Source: Pleurodeles waltl
Lineage: Eukaryota; Chordata; Amphibia; Caudata; Salamandridae
DNA: 64,000 nucleotides
NCBI RefSeq assembly: GCF_031143425.1
Contig: NC_090446.1
Location: forward strand, 1,023,515,066-1,023,579,065
Reading direction: 5' to 3'
In this document: positions 11,206-23,834 of the stretch, one piece after another
Layout: the number at the start of each line of letters is the position of its first letter
Position numbering within the stretch: the stretch's first letter is position 1
Notes under the pieces: generated by a model
Databases searched by the model: none
Seen by the model: only the letters and a program-made list of their open reading frames with translations
Told to the model about the DNA's origin: nothing
Program-made: the position numbers and the translations under genes

Positions 11206-13324
11206 GCGAGAATTAAATACGGATTATGAGATGGAATACTTGCTTGGCGACAAGTAAATTAAATATAGGAGAAGAGTTATAACAAGATAAGTATAGGAGT
11301 GATATTGGTGGAGGATGCAAGTAAAATGGTAATTGATATGGATAATAGAAATAGGGATACAAATACAATGTTTTAATTTAGACTTTTAGAATGAGAATTG
11401 TTTCTATTGTAAACACACATTTCAGTTTTGGACTTTAGTTTTGAATATAGCCATATTGGATTGTATGAATTTGGGGCATATACTTTGGTTTATCTTTACT
11501 CTTTTTAGATTGTAATTTAAAAACTACACCGAAAAAGTTGATAATAATTTTTTTTAGATGTAGGGCATGCTCTGTTTAGTAGTATATTATAGTTTAATGT
11601 GAATTTGGGTCATTTAAATAAGGTAAAGAATATGTAAGCTTAGAATTTGTGGCGAAAAATTATGTAAGAATAATTTCTTTATAGTTGGCACATGGATAAA
11701 ATATAATTTTGACATAGATTGACTTAATATACACTTTGACACAACAAGGTCCCAGTAAGAATATATATCTGACCATCGGTATAGGTATTTGCATTAAACA
11801 TATTAGTCAGCTTTTTATTTCTCTTATTCATTTCTCTTACACGGACGTACATAATAATTTTCTAGTCTGTTTTCTATTTCTAGTGCTACAATCGGAGACA
11901 GGCATTTTTACGAAAAGGATAAGTGCGTTTTCTATTTCTTTTATACGGACGTACATAATTTTATAGTCCGTTTTCTATTTTTATTATTTGATCACGGCTT
12001 TTAAATAGGACGCGAATAGGGGGAACTCGGTTTGGATAGTGGCATGGTGGCGTACTCGCCGAAAGGACATAAAACTCCACACAGGTAAGATATGAGACTC
12101 AGTATCAGGTATATAGTATATTGGACTTTTGTGACTTGGGAGATTACTTATTTGGAGTTTATTTCATGGCAGATATCACAGGAGGCAAGGTCGTGGATAT
12201 ACAAATACCAAGAGGATATATGTGATATGTGAAATAATTATGTTGAAATAGGTGAGCATTTTGGGAAATTCAAAAATATTATAATATACATCTGTGGAAG
12301 AATATGAGGTATACTAAATAATCACACATTCCCCATCTATTTTTAGCCACATGTGTAGATATATTGTAATTTTCAAAAAAGAACGAGTTTCCAAGACAAT
12401 GAAGAAGTGAGAAATATTGAAATAAAAAAAGGTATACAGCATATATTTCACCTGGTTGCACATTATGGTTCAAATTTAAATGGACATGTGGGGTTTATTT
12501 TTGGATATACAGCACCTTTGGGGTGGCTTTTCTTAACTTTTATGAGCACGCTTTACACGTGGGACACCTTAGTATTAATATTATCTTACTTTAATTACAA
12601 TTTGAATTTAATTTCATTTAACTTTTTATATTTCAACTAAGCAATTTATTTTTTCTCACTCTGCTTCATATTAATGAGAATGTTTCACAAATGGACATTA
12701 TGAACCATTATGGATTAATAACTTGCACGGTTCCCACTACATGATCGGGTTATGTAGGTATATTATTAACAATAAGCCTAAGGGAGTAAAATATATGTTG
12801 AAAAATGATCTGTTATTTATGGGAATATTATTTTAGGAGGTCCTGAAGAAATCCAGGGGCACTCCCCGGATGAGACACGTGTTGACGGACAAGCAAGTTG
12901 AAGGTTTTGGTTTTTTGGATATGTAGATGTGAATGTTGGATAAGCCAATGGAATTTGAAGATTATGCTTTTGGAGATGCACAAGTGATTTTGTAAAATTT
13001 CTGGACGAATCATTGAGATTGGACTGTTAAAATTAATTTTTGAATAAACGCTTTTTGAAACGTAAGGAAGGACTTTATATATATGATATCATTATAATTA
13101 ATGTTCTACTGTGTTGTTTGATACATTTATGTACTGGTCCATTGATATTGTAATGTTACACGTGTGCCATTACTTATTACATTGTTGGATAACCGTTAGG
13201 GTTATCTTTTAGGGTTTCTGGGGTTGAAACCTTAGTTTTGGGCACCGTGTGTATTTATATACATGTATTCTGATTTGGGAGTAGGAGCGCCATTCACTCA
13301 CTACGTCACCGGCTTCCATTCCTT
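11206..13324. other. AT-rich unassigned DNA with a short direct repeat
   Basis: No gene is supported. Two copies of a block containing cggacgtacataat followed by tagtc(t/c)gttttctattt occur about 100 bp apart (11840-11880 and 11944-11985). At 12843-12880 there is a hairpin between a ctgaaga and a gagaca sequence that resembles a degenerate hammerhead core (see findings). An aataaa lies at 13041. The segment could be a decayed retroelement, but I cannot name it. Confidence 0.4.
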
Positions 13325-13338
13325 AGAATGGGGCCCTA

Positions 13339-13390
13339 TGTACTCTGCAGGAGTAGCACCAAAATTTTGATGCTACTCCTGCAGAGTACA
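13339..13390. repeat. Perfect 20-bp inverted repeat with 12-base loop
   Basis: The arms 13339-13358 (tgtactctgcaggagtagca) and 13371-13390 are exact reverse complements with no mismatch, separated by ccaaaattttga. A GC-mixed, element-like stretch follows to about 13560, with inverted pieces gaaagtggcgc and gtgccactttc around 13503-13540. The whole is probably part of a palindromic MITE whose outer ends I cannot place. Confidence 0.7.
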
Positions 13391-13638
13391 TCAATAGCAT
13401 CATGAGAAATTACGCTATTACCCCCAACCCTGCGCCATGGTGCGTCATATTTCAAATACGGCGCACACATGGTGATGGTATGGGGTGCGAAGGGGCGCAG
13501 GGAAAGTGGCGCTGTATTCGGTGCAGTGCCACTTTCCATAAATCTTCCCCTAAATGTGCTGACCACAGGGTGACAATGTCTACCAAGAATAAATGCTTCT
13601 GCAGCACTGCGAGAAACCAGTACTTTTTGCAGTGTTCC

Positions 13639-16084
13639 TGTAGGAGGCTGGCCTGGCTTGTAGTGGGTACCAGAGGTCCTTACACCTTATGCCAGGTCCA
13701 GTTATCCCTTATTAGTGTAGAAGAGGTGTTTCTAGCAGCTTAGGCTGATAGAAGGTAGCTACGGCAAAGCAACTTAGGCTGAATTAGGAGACATGTAAAG
13801 CTCCTACTATACCACTGGTGTCATATGCACAATATCATAAGAAAACACAATACACAGAAGAACTAAAAATAAAGCTACTTTATTTTTATGACAATATGCC
13901 AAAAGTATCTCAGTGAGTACCCTCAGTATGAGGATAAGATATATACACAAGATATATGTACACAAACCAAAATTATGCAGATAATAGCAAAAGGAAGTAA
14001 TGCAAGCAATGTAAAGTTACAGTAGATTGCAATAGGAGCACATAGGTATAGGGGCAACACAAACCATATACTCCAAAAGTGGAATGGGAACCACAAATGG
14101 ACCCCAAACCTATGTGAGCTTGTCGAGGGTCACTGGGACTGTAAGAAAACAGTGAGGGTTAGAAAAATAGCCCACCCCAAGACCCTGAAAGGTAGGTGTA
14201 AAGGGCACCTACTACCCCCAGAGAGCACAGAAGTCGTGATAGGGGGATTCTGCAGGAAGAACAACCACCAGCAATGCAACAACAGTGGATTTCCACACCT
14301 GACTACCTGCAAGACAAGGGGACCAAGTACAATAGTCGCGACAGTGTTGAGAGTGGGCAGGAGCCCAGGAAATGCCAGCTGAGGGTGTAAGGAAGCTGCC
14401 ACCTGTTGGAAGAAGCTTGGAGTTCTGCAAGAACAAAGAGGACTAGGAACTTCCCCTTTGGAGGATGGATGTCCCACGTCGTGAAGAAGCTTGCAGAGGT
14501 GTACCCATGCAGAAAGGCCACAAACAAGCCTTGCTAGCTGCAAGGGTCGTGGTTAGGGTTTTTGGATGCTGCTGTGGCCCAGGAGGGACCAGGATGTCAC
14601 CACTTGGATGAGGAGACAGAGGGGGTGCCCAGCAAGTCAGGGAGCCCTCACAGAAGCAGGCAGCACCTGCAAAAGTACCTGAACAGGCACTTAGAAGAAA
14701 AGTGAACCGGAGTCCACCCGAAGTCACAAAAGGGAGTCCCACGACGCCGGAGGACAACTCAGAAGGTTGTGCACTGCAGGTTAGAGTGTCGGGACCCAGG
14801 CTTGGCTGTGCACAAAGGAAATCCTGGAAGAGTGCACAGGAGCTGGAGCAGCTGCAAATCACGCGGTACCCAGCAATGCAGTCTAGCGTGGGGATGCAAG
14901 GACTTACCTCCACCAAACTTGGACTGAAGAGTCACTGGACTGTGGAAGTCACAGAGTTGCTGAGTTCCAGGGACCACGCTCGTCATGCTGAGAGGGGACA
15001 CAGAGGACCGGTGATGCAGTCTTTTGTTTCCTGCGGTTGCAGGGGGAAGATTCCGTCGACCCACTGGAGATTTCTTCTGAGCTCCTGGTGCAGAGAGAAG
15101 GCAGGCTACCCCCAGAGCATGCACCACCTGGAAACAGTCGAGAAAGCCGGCAGAATGAAGCCATGAAAGGTTGCTAGTAGTCGTCTTGCTACTTTGTTGC
15201 AGTTTTGCAGGCGTCCTGAGCAGTCAGCGGTCGATCCTTTGGCAGAAGGTGAAGAGGGAGATGCAGAGGAACTCTGATGAGCTCTTGCACCCTCTCTCAG
15301 AGGAAGTCCTTTGTTCTGCCTTCCTGGGCCAGGGCTGCCTGGACCCCAGGAGGGCAGAAACCTGTCCAGAATGGCATTAGGGTGACAATTCCATGATCTT
15401 AGACATGTTACATGGCCATGTTCGGAGTTACCATTGTGATGCTGTACATAGGTAGTGACCTATGTACAGTGCACGCGTGTAATGGTGTCCCCGCACTCAC
15501 AAAGTCCGGGGAATTTGCCCTGAATGATGTGGGGGCACCTTGGCTAGTGCCAGGGTGCCCTCACACTAAGTAACTTTGCACCCAACCTTCACCAGGTGAA
15601 GGTTAGATATATAGGTGACTTATAAGTTACTTAAGTGCAGTGGTAAATGGCTGTGAAATAATGTGGACGTTATTTCACTCATGCTGCACTGGCAGGCCTA
15701 TGTAAGAATTGTCAGAGCTCCCTATGGATGGCAAAAGAAATGCTGCAGCCCATAGGGATCTCCTGGAACCCCAATACCCTGGGTACCTCAGTACCATATA
15801 CTAGGGAATTATATGGGTGTACCAGTATGCCAATGTGAATTGGTAAATTTAGTCATTAGCCTGTTAGTGACAAATTTGGAAAGCAGAGAGAGCATAACCA
15901 CTGAGGTTCTGGTTAGCAGAGCCTCAGTGAGACAGTTAGGCATCACACAGGGAACACATACAGGGCACATACTTATGAGCACTGGGGCCCTGCCTGGCAG
16001 GGTCCCAGTGACACATAGACTAAAACAACATATATACAGTGAAATATGGGGGTAACATGCCAGGCAAGATGGTACTTTCCTACA
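13639..16084. mobile_element. Solo LTR, family B, with GTTCC target duplication
   Basis: It begins TGTAGGAGGCTGG and ends TTTCCTACA, and is flanked by GTTCC at 13634-13638 and 16085-16089. Length is 2446 bp. The TG...CA ends plus an exact 5-bp duplication identify an LTR, and the lack of any gag or pol sequence makes it a solo LTR. Orientation is undecided: a plus-strand aataaa occurs near 13868, but the left/right roles cannot be fixed without an internal region. Open frames inside it (for example 14130-14543 and 14443-14916 on minus) lack domains. Confidence 0.85.
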
Positions 16085-16089
16085 GTTCC

Positions 16090-17971
16090 CCACTTTTTGC
16101 CCCCATTTTTTACTACTAGGTGCTGGTTTTCTGACTCTGAGGGTGCACTGGGCTCTGCTAACCAGACCAAGGGCCTGTGCTCTGATTAAAAAGTATATGG
16201 TAATTAGGTGTAATTACAATTGGCAAGACAACCTACCTGTAAGTTCCTAGTATATGGTAGGACATGTAGGTGTAAAGGCCCAGAGAAGTTAATGTACTTA
16301 ATTGTGCACTGCCGCTTGGCCTGCTACCAATTTAAAAGCCAGCTCTGCATTACCAGCTGCTTTTAAATGAAATTTATATGCAAATTCAACTTTGGAATTA
16401 AGGTAATTCCAAAGTCTTAAACTTCCTTATTTTTACCTATAAGACACCCTTAAGGTCTACCCTAGATGGCCCAGGGGTAGGGTGCCTTGTAACTATAAGC
16501 AGGGGCATTATAAAAGATGTCTTATTTGCCCTGGTGAGGGAAAAACTGCCAATTTTGTTGTTCCCCATTGCAGTGAATTAGCTCCATAGGCATACATGGG
16601 AATACTTTATTAAAGTATAACTACTGCTAGGAAAGAGCTACTAATGTCATTCAATGACTTAAACTGATAGAATAAATCCAACAATCTGCCACTGTTAGAT
16701 TTATTATAACTAGAAACAAAGTTGATCTTGCTTTTCTGATTAGCCAAAATCCAGCCTTCCAGTGGTTCTTCTGGTGATTGGCCAGCCTCTGCCACACTGA
16801 GCCTAGCTCTCTTAATGAGGTCTGAAGTGGCCTGCATTGAGTCAAAGGGACGTCTGGTGGGTGGAGATCTGCAAGCTGCAGAGCAAAAGGCAGTGAGGGG
16901 TCTGGGTAGCCAAACTGGTCTTCAAAGAGGGAAAGACAGTTAGGACAGGACAAAGGTTCACCCCCACTTCTTGCCATCCAGGCCAGATGGGAGCCCCAGT
17001 AACTTCATTAGCAGAGGGGCTGGAGGAGGAGTGTTAAGGAAACTTAACCACACCAGTGGAACGGCTTAGCCAGATCTTAACCTTCGGGAAAAAGTTTCTC
17101 CATTTTGGATTTTGGAAGAATAGTGTTTTCTGAGAGAAGAAGATGCCACACTTTGGAGGAAGTTGTCAAACTCCTGGGTGTCACCCTGCAACCCATTGGT
17201 CAGTGCTGCCCTCCTGCTTGTCGACCAGGAACACTGGATACATATGGGAGATTTGCCTAGTAACTTAGATCCCTGCCTGAAACTACAAAGATAACAGACC
17301 AGTTGACAAGAGTCAAGCTGTCGATATTGTACTGTGACCCGGCCTGAATTTGAGGTTCGTCCTACTGAAGCTCTGGAGCTTTTGCCAATCGATGAGAGTT
17401 CCAGAAGTTGACCAGGACCTCGTGCTGAGCCAAGCCACCAACATCGCATCGCAAGACGGCCTGACAAGGAGCCTCGCCCTACAACAAGAGAAAAAGCTTC
17501 AGAAAAGTGACTAAGTTGGAAGGTAAAAACTTGACTGGGCCCTACCGCTAAGTGTATCTGACCCGCACTCCATCGCTGTCACCCTGAAACTTTAACTTTG
17601 TCCCTGTCAAGCACGACCAGATGTCCTAAAGTGGTGCTTTTGGTCTTTAATCTTTAAAAATTCATATCTCTGGTTCCCTGCATTGGATTTTTGTCATTTT
17701 GGTATCATTTTGATCATAAAAAATATTTCCTATTTTTATAAATTGGTGTTGCATTTTTATTGTGTGTTATGTCTTACTTATTTGGTATATTGGTGTTTTT
17801 AAATGCTTTACACACCTGTCTCCTAAGTTAAGCCTGCTCGTTGCCAGCTACCCAGGTTTGAGCAAGGGATTCATTTATTGAGACCTTGACTCTCCTTTAG
17901 ATTGTCATTGTGGCCTCATTGCTAGTGGTGAGTACCTGCCAACACCTACTAATAAACCACCTTCCAACAAG
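16090..17971 (+). mobile_element. Older LTR, family C, split by the family B LTR
   Basis: If the family B LTR and one GTTCC copy are removed, the sequence reads TGTTCC (13633-13638) directly into ccactttttgccccc (16090 on), and ends at about 17971 with cttccaaca, again TG...CA. Internal landmarks match the style of the other large LTRs: a gctctgctaaccag block near 16152, a step of shortening polypyrimidine, and an agttaagcctgctcgttgcc block near 17826. I see no clear 5-bp duplication, so the ends are inferred. No gene is present. Confidence 0.5.
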
Positions 17972-18065
17972 CACATTCTCTTGTTAGTGGAAAAATATGT
18001 AAAAAGTCACCATTAGAAAAAGATGTCAAGCTAAAACTGAAATCTAAAATGTTAGCACGGGCCCT

Positions 18066-18275
18066 ACAACACCCTCTCCATCCGTTGTCTGTTGTGCTGC
18101 CATTTCCTCATTTTCTCTGTGTGTGCCCCTGCACCATTACTTTGTGATCTGTTGTGCTTCCACAACCACCCATGTGCTGCCCCTGCCCTCCATTGCTGCC
18201 ACGTCCCCTACCTCCAAATGCATGCCCCTGGCTCCTCCCTTCCTGGTCAGTTATGTTGCCACTGCCCATGCTAAG
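18066..18275 (+). repeat. Remnant of the pyrimidine-rich minisatellite
   Basis: About two units related to the array at 8960-10250: ctgttgtgctgccattt, ctctgtgtgtgcccctgc, ccctccattgctgcc and tcctggtcagtt. It is short and diverged, and has no coding value. Confidence 0.55.
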
Positions 18276-21200
18276 CTACATGGAGGAACTATGGACAAAT
18301 ACATTACTATTGTTGCAAAGCCAAGCATTGTCCAGGAAGATGTGCCCGTTCTCATGTTTGTGGTGAGATCTTTTGTGGATATTGCAGATGTTCAACATGT
18401 GATGTTTCCCGATTGGATAATGGAGTCGTTTGATTCCTAAATTGATACCTTTTCAACATATCAGAACAATTTGTGCCTTTTACATTTTCATACGCTGATG
18501 GACTGATATTGCACTCTCTTTTTGAGTTTAATGCGAGCAGACCTCTTTTACTTTTGCTTGGCTTGGACCCCAAACCTCTGCCCCAGCCCATGGACACTTT
18601 GTCAGTTTCCCATTAGTGCTGATGACCAAAGCCTTTGCTGAAATGTTTTCCCTTGATCCCAACCGCTTGTGACGTTTCTGCATAGACCTATTTTTCTTTT
18701 CATGGACTCTTTAGGTATTGATTGAAATGCTTAATTGGTATTTTCAACAATGCTCTTTGCTGAAGGTTTAGACTTAGGATTTTTCTGAGCATGTGTAAAG
18801 ACTCTTAATGGAGCTTCTAAATGCTTTTGGTTCCTCTTTTTACTTATTTTTTTACTAGTTTTAGTTAGCTTGCAATTGGCCCACATATCACTCTTCCGAA
18901 TTATTTTTGTCCTATTTTTACTTTTAATTTTTCTCCTTTAAATCTGATTGCCCAGTACATGTCAACAAGTGACATCCCATAGGGATTTCCAATGTAACTT
19001 TATATATCTCATTCTGTCTCCATGTTGATGAGGGCTGGTCTACATGTATTCAGCGACCACCAAGAAGTATTGTTTTCATTCTGTATGGCATATATTGAGT
19101 GCCTTGGTTGTGTAATGTTGACAAAACTTTGTTTCTTCCAAATATTTGGTCACCCTAATGGGGTTCTGTATCTTTATAGTCTGTTCTTGAGGATTGTTTA
19201 CATTAACCTGTGCATTAATTTGTAATAAAGCCCTTTGAACTTTATTTCAGATTTAGTTTTCCTTGTATGGCCACATTGGTCATATTGTAATTTAAGATGT
19301 GTTTTGTATCCTAGTGAGTGAAGTGAAGGTGAGAGAAAAATTACTAACTACTTCTCTCCTCCAGATGGGTGAAAATGTTGTCAACATCATTTAAAGCATT
19401 TACCCCAGAGTGAAATGCTTCAGTAAGTCCATGAGTCCTTTAATGGAGGGTGCAGCTGTTTGTTTGTAGCTTAGCCAGCCAATCAAATCTTTTGATACCA
19501 GTCTAGGTCCTGGGATACTGAACTGGCCCAAGGAAGAGAATGCTCCCCAGGCCAATCAGAGAGGCACATTTTTAAAAAGACTGTCCATTCATCTCTATCT
19601 TTTTTAACCCCTTAATAACTACCCCAAGCACCCATTTAAACGTGAATTTCCCAAAAAAGGGCTGAACGGGTGTACACCTAGTAATGAAATGTATGCTTTC
19701 TGAATAAAGTTATAACTTTTTCCAAGTTTGGTGTTATTCTGTTTTTCCATTTTTACTGCATCCCTTCTCAAATTTCCTGTGGGAGTTAACATGGGAAATA
19801 TATGTTTTGAGACGTTCATCACTCTTGACAGATCAGCACGAAACCTTGCATGAAAGAGCAGAGGTGGGTGAACTTTTTACTTTGAATGTTTTGTTAAGAT
19901 TTGTCACAGGGCACCAAAGGTGTTTGTGAAATAAAAAATGCTCTTCTGATGGAAACTCTGACCTAACTATAACTACACAACAGCAAGCTTTCAATGACAA
20001 CTTACAGATGATTATATGCTTGTGGTATATTCTAATTTCTTTGCAATATTTTACGTCCTTATGTCTGTCATTGTCTTGCTGTTCTAGATTTATGTATTTT
20101 TGTTTAGTGTAGCAAGACAATGTTAGACATAAGGAGGTGAGAAAAATATTGCAAATAAATTAGAAAATACTATGAGTGTATGAACATCTGAAAGTTGTGA
20201 TTTGAAGCTCACCCAAATCAACTACATGAAACTACCATCTACAGGAAACATTCTTACCCAAATTAAAGTGTAAGATAAAAGCAAAAAAGAGGGAGGCATG
20301 GTTGGCTCAAAAACCAAACTGATTTTGTAAGTGTGGGATTATATGTACACTTAAAGTGAAATAAGCATGTTGGAAACAGTATATATGCGTTAGCATTCTT
20401 TCTTTATCAACACCTGGGAAAATAGTGGATATGCACCACTGGGATATTGACCATGAGTAATCTCCAACATCCATATATCCAAAATAAACAAAAATATGAT
20501 AAAAAAACAAACAGGAAGGTGATTCATAAATTCTTACTATTAGTGGACAAATGATATGATCATATCAGCCGCCCCATTTTATAAATGGAGACATTAGTGT
20601 TTCGTAAAAGAACGTACATTTGCTGATCTCTGAGGTATAATAAGTATTTGGAATTCATTGAAAGATACTAAGAAGTGCAGCAATCTGAATACAAAAAGTG
20701 CTTTGAGGACTGAGCCATCGAAAACCACATGAAACGTACACAGTAATAGGCTAACATTATGATGCAGCCGAGTTTGTTTCTGAGGAATGCACAGACATTT
20801 ACAAGTACATTTGAACTGAGCATATTAATTGATCAGATAACTTGGCTTGAACAATTGAATACCTTTTTGATTTAAGGTTATCATGAAAAATCCCAAAAAG
20901 AAAGACTTAAAATCAAATATATAGCCTCTATATCTGTGATCAACTTACAAAAATAATCCTCGATTAATAGAGCTGTTACTGCCTGTACGGTATTGTTCTG
21001 CAAAGTACTCACAGCTCTATAGTATTGCAAAAATCTTTCAGGTCTTTGTTTGCAAATAGCATGGCTGCCAATAGCAATAAACGTTGAGATGTCTTTAGAA
21101 ATATATCAGATTGCACTGGGTTTTCTTTAGTGGTCCCAGGGATGCAGTACCCTTCAGGTGTCCTTACAAAGAAAAATAACATCCAGCAAACGTGGATGCT

Positions 21201-21801
21201 GATAAGAGCTTCAAAAACAGAAACAAACACTACAGGTCCACATCATAAAGGCATTTTCATTCTTATGTGTACATTTATGGCCAAAAATGCCTTTATTTCC
21301 ATCTGCCAGGAATTCACAAATATATTGTGGCAGGCGTAAATATGTTTACTACTGTGGATTTCTTCTCCATGAGCAGCAGTAAATCCCACGCAAGTGGTGG
21401 GAACTAGGCTGAACAAAGGATGGTTATACTTTCAAGCTTGTGAAGGCAAACAATGAATTCATTTCTGGGTGTTTACGAACTGATACATGATCCTTTCAAT
21501 TACTGTGAATGATTAGAGATTGACTCCAGCTACGGGACGGACTACCATTCCATCCAGTGTAAGGAATGGCCAGTATATTCCACTCCCTTATTGTGCCCTC
21601 CTCTTGTAGGGAAGCCAACAACCAGTAGAGGCGGAGTGCATCTTAGTCAAAAATGTTAAGGGGATGTGATTTTGAGACTTGCCAACAAGAAATGTTGGTG
21701 CACTCAACTGAAAGGGACTTGAGATAGTGGTGCAAGTGTAATGGCTGGGATTAGAAGCATTAGACTGGGAAAAGTAAAGGCATACTTGGAAGCATAAATT
21801 T
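18276..21801. other. No gene recognised
   Basis: I found no coding region with a domain, no element boundaries and no RNA gene. The one structured item is the hairpin at 20041-20154, listed separately. Frames of 60-95 codons on either strand look like chance. Confidence 0.5.
20041..20154. repeat. Long imperfect hairpin, 40-44 nt arms
   Basis: The arm 20041-20080 (ttgcaatatt, ccttatgtct, cattgtcttgct) pairs with 20111-20154 in reverse complement with a few bulges, leaving a loop of about 30 nt. Size and shape fit either a tiny MITE or a microRNA-like precursor. The palindrome alone cannot separate these. Confidence 0.6.
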
Positions 21802-22014
21802 TGTAACTCACATATCACAATGGTACTTACCTGTTCTGAATCTCTCCCTATTTTACTTGGCATGGTAAGAACTTCAGAATCTTGAGGCAAAGCTCATTTA
21901 GAATATTGAGAGCAGGTCAGTCATTTGTTGGTTTGAAAAGATTGGAGACACACTTATTGATGTGAATAAACTTCTATATTCTACACTCCTCCTGTCTCCC
22001 TTGTCTTCTCTACA
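21802..22014 (+). mobile_element. 5' LTR of a Gypsy-type retrotransposon
   Basis: This 213-bp LTR starts TGTAACTCAC and ends TTCTCTACA. Its partner at 29302-29514 is also exactly 213 bp and clearly the same sequence with scattered substitutions, implying an old insertion. A polyadenylation signal aataaa lies at 21965-21970 and in the partner. The base after the LTR runs into atggtgatgagg, where a primer-binding site starting TGG would be expected; the tRNA is not identified. No clean target duplication is visible. Confidence 0.8.
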
Positions 22015-23834
22015 ATGGTGATGAGGATGGGATAGCTGTGCAGGGGCCAGCTGTGCATCTTCACCCATGTGAAGATTCTCTTGCCAACTGTCAGATACCA
22101 GCTGTGGCTGATGCTCGGACAGTTACTCCAATTCTTGGTATGTCTACCTTTATTGTACTCAGTGCTGGAGATATATGGTACTACGAACACTGGATTATAA
22201 TTCTTACCTATGAGCGTAGTACCCGTGCCCAGTGTGGGCTACCAGTAATGCAGCAGAAGTAGGTGCATTTCAGTGCTGGTAATGGTGTTGGGTGATCAGG
22301 AGCAGTAAATTGGAGTTGTAAGGGCTGCATGCTTACATTTATATAAGACTTGCTGGCAAGGAGTAGTCAAGTTGAGTTAAAATACGTTGTTATACATTGT
22401 TCCCCTTGCTGGAATACATTGCCCGGAGCCAGAGGAAATTGAGGATTACAATTGTGCCACAGCTGATCGGGTGAACTGAGGCCTGAAAATCAGAGCAGCA
22501 AGCAGGTCTTCAGCAGACCCCTAACTGCGCTGCCAGCTTTTAAAACGATTAGAAAATTCTGAGTGAGCTGTGAACGCTTGGACCGTGTTTCCTCAGTGTG
22601 TCATCATGACGGCAGAGTCTAGCTCTGTTGTTCATCTATGCTGTCGAAAGCGCTCTATATCTGAATAACGTTTCATAATTTGTAGCAACGCGGAGGCTTT
22701 GATGTATACTAGAGCTCCTGTGCACCCATAGCCGTATTTGCCGTCTCCCTTGCACTTGTGAAGAGTGGAATACTTCACATGGTGCGAGGCAGCAGCTTTC
22801 TTATTACAGTCAGCCAGCCACCTCAACCGAATTACATATACGCATGATATCATCGCTCAACAGCAAGAAAGCGGTCAGTCACATAGGCCGTCTCCGTCTA
22901 AGAGTGGATGGTAAACTCCGCTCTGCAGGCGGAGTTCGCTGAGATTGCCCACCAGGTTTTGGCAAACACACCACCAGCTGCTGCATGGCAGGGTTTACCG
23001 TCCAGCCCTACTGGGAGCCAGTGAGTTTTGGACTGCTCTGGCACCAGCCACACACCTCTGTGGACCAGGTATTTAAGTGCTACAGCTTTGGGGGCCTGTG
23101 CTTCAGTCAGTCTGAGGGCACGTGGGTACAATAACGCTGAGGGATAATACTGACCACTCTAAGCTGCTCCTCTCCCGAGCTGGCCAGTACAGAGCGAGGA
23201 GAAAGCTGCTACACCCTGCTATGAATAATGAATTACCTCCCTTTCCTAGTAGGTAGTTTTGAAAAGGTCCGGGGGAAAAGACAGAGCTGACTTCCTTTTG
23301 ATACCTACTATTGACGGAGACTCCCTTTTATTGTGTCGAATTGTAAAGTGCTAAACACATTTAATATGAATATTCAGGGCCAGTCGTTCGGTGAGTTTCC
23401 AGGCGTGCATGTTGCCTGTGATTTCCAGGCTGACTTCACAGCATGGCGTCCTGTCAGAGGCGAGAGTGGGAGTGGGAAGGCTATTAATTGGAATAGCTTC
23501 ATTAATTAGTAATTAACAGAGCGGTAATGACTATGCCACACATCAGATTTCAATCACTTCCCTTCATGTGTTAAGGGGGTCTTTAATTAAAGAATACACA
23601 TTTTAACTAATGGGCAGTTTTGGGCCTTTGGCCTCCGGAATAGAAAAGTGTGCAGTAAGTAACTTCAATATAGAAACATTCCCTCCTGAATAATGTATAT
23701 AGTAGAAGGACGGGGTTCTTCAGGCTTCCATGTGTTTCAACAGAATTGCCAGACCGGCTAAGTTGGGACTGGTCTGGGAGCTGCTGCTGGGAGGCCAAGA
23801 GTCAGACCAAGACTGACCCACTGGCCATGGCCGT
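22015..23834. other. Unassigned leader or inserted DNA inside the Gypsy element
   Basis: This lies between the 5' LTR and the syntrophin fragment and has no gene. A normal Gypsy leader is much shorter, so most of 22.26-24.9 kb is probably later inserted or captured DNA. A short inverted pair (gtaaactccgctctgcag and its complement style) occurs near 22910-22935, suggesting another small palindromic repeat. Confidence 0.4.
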
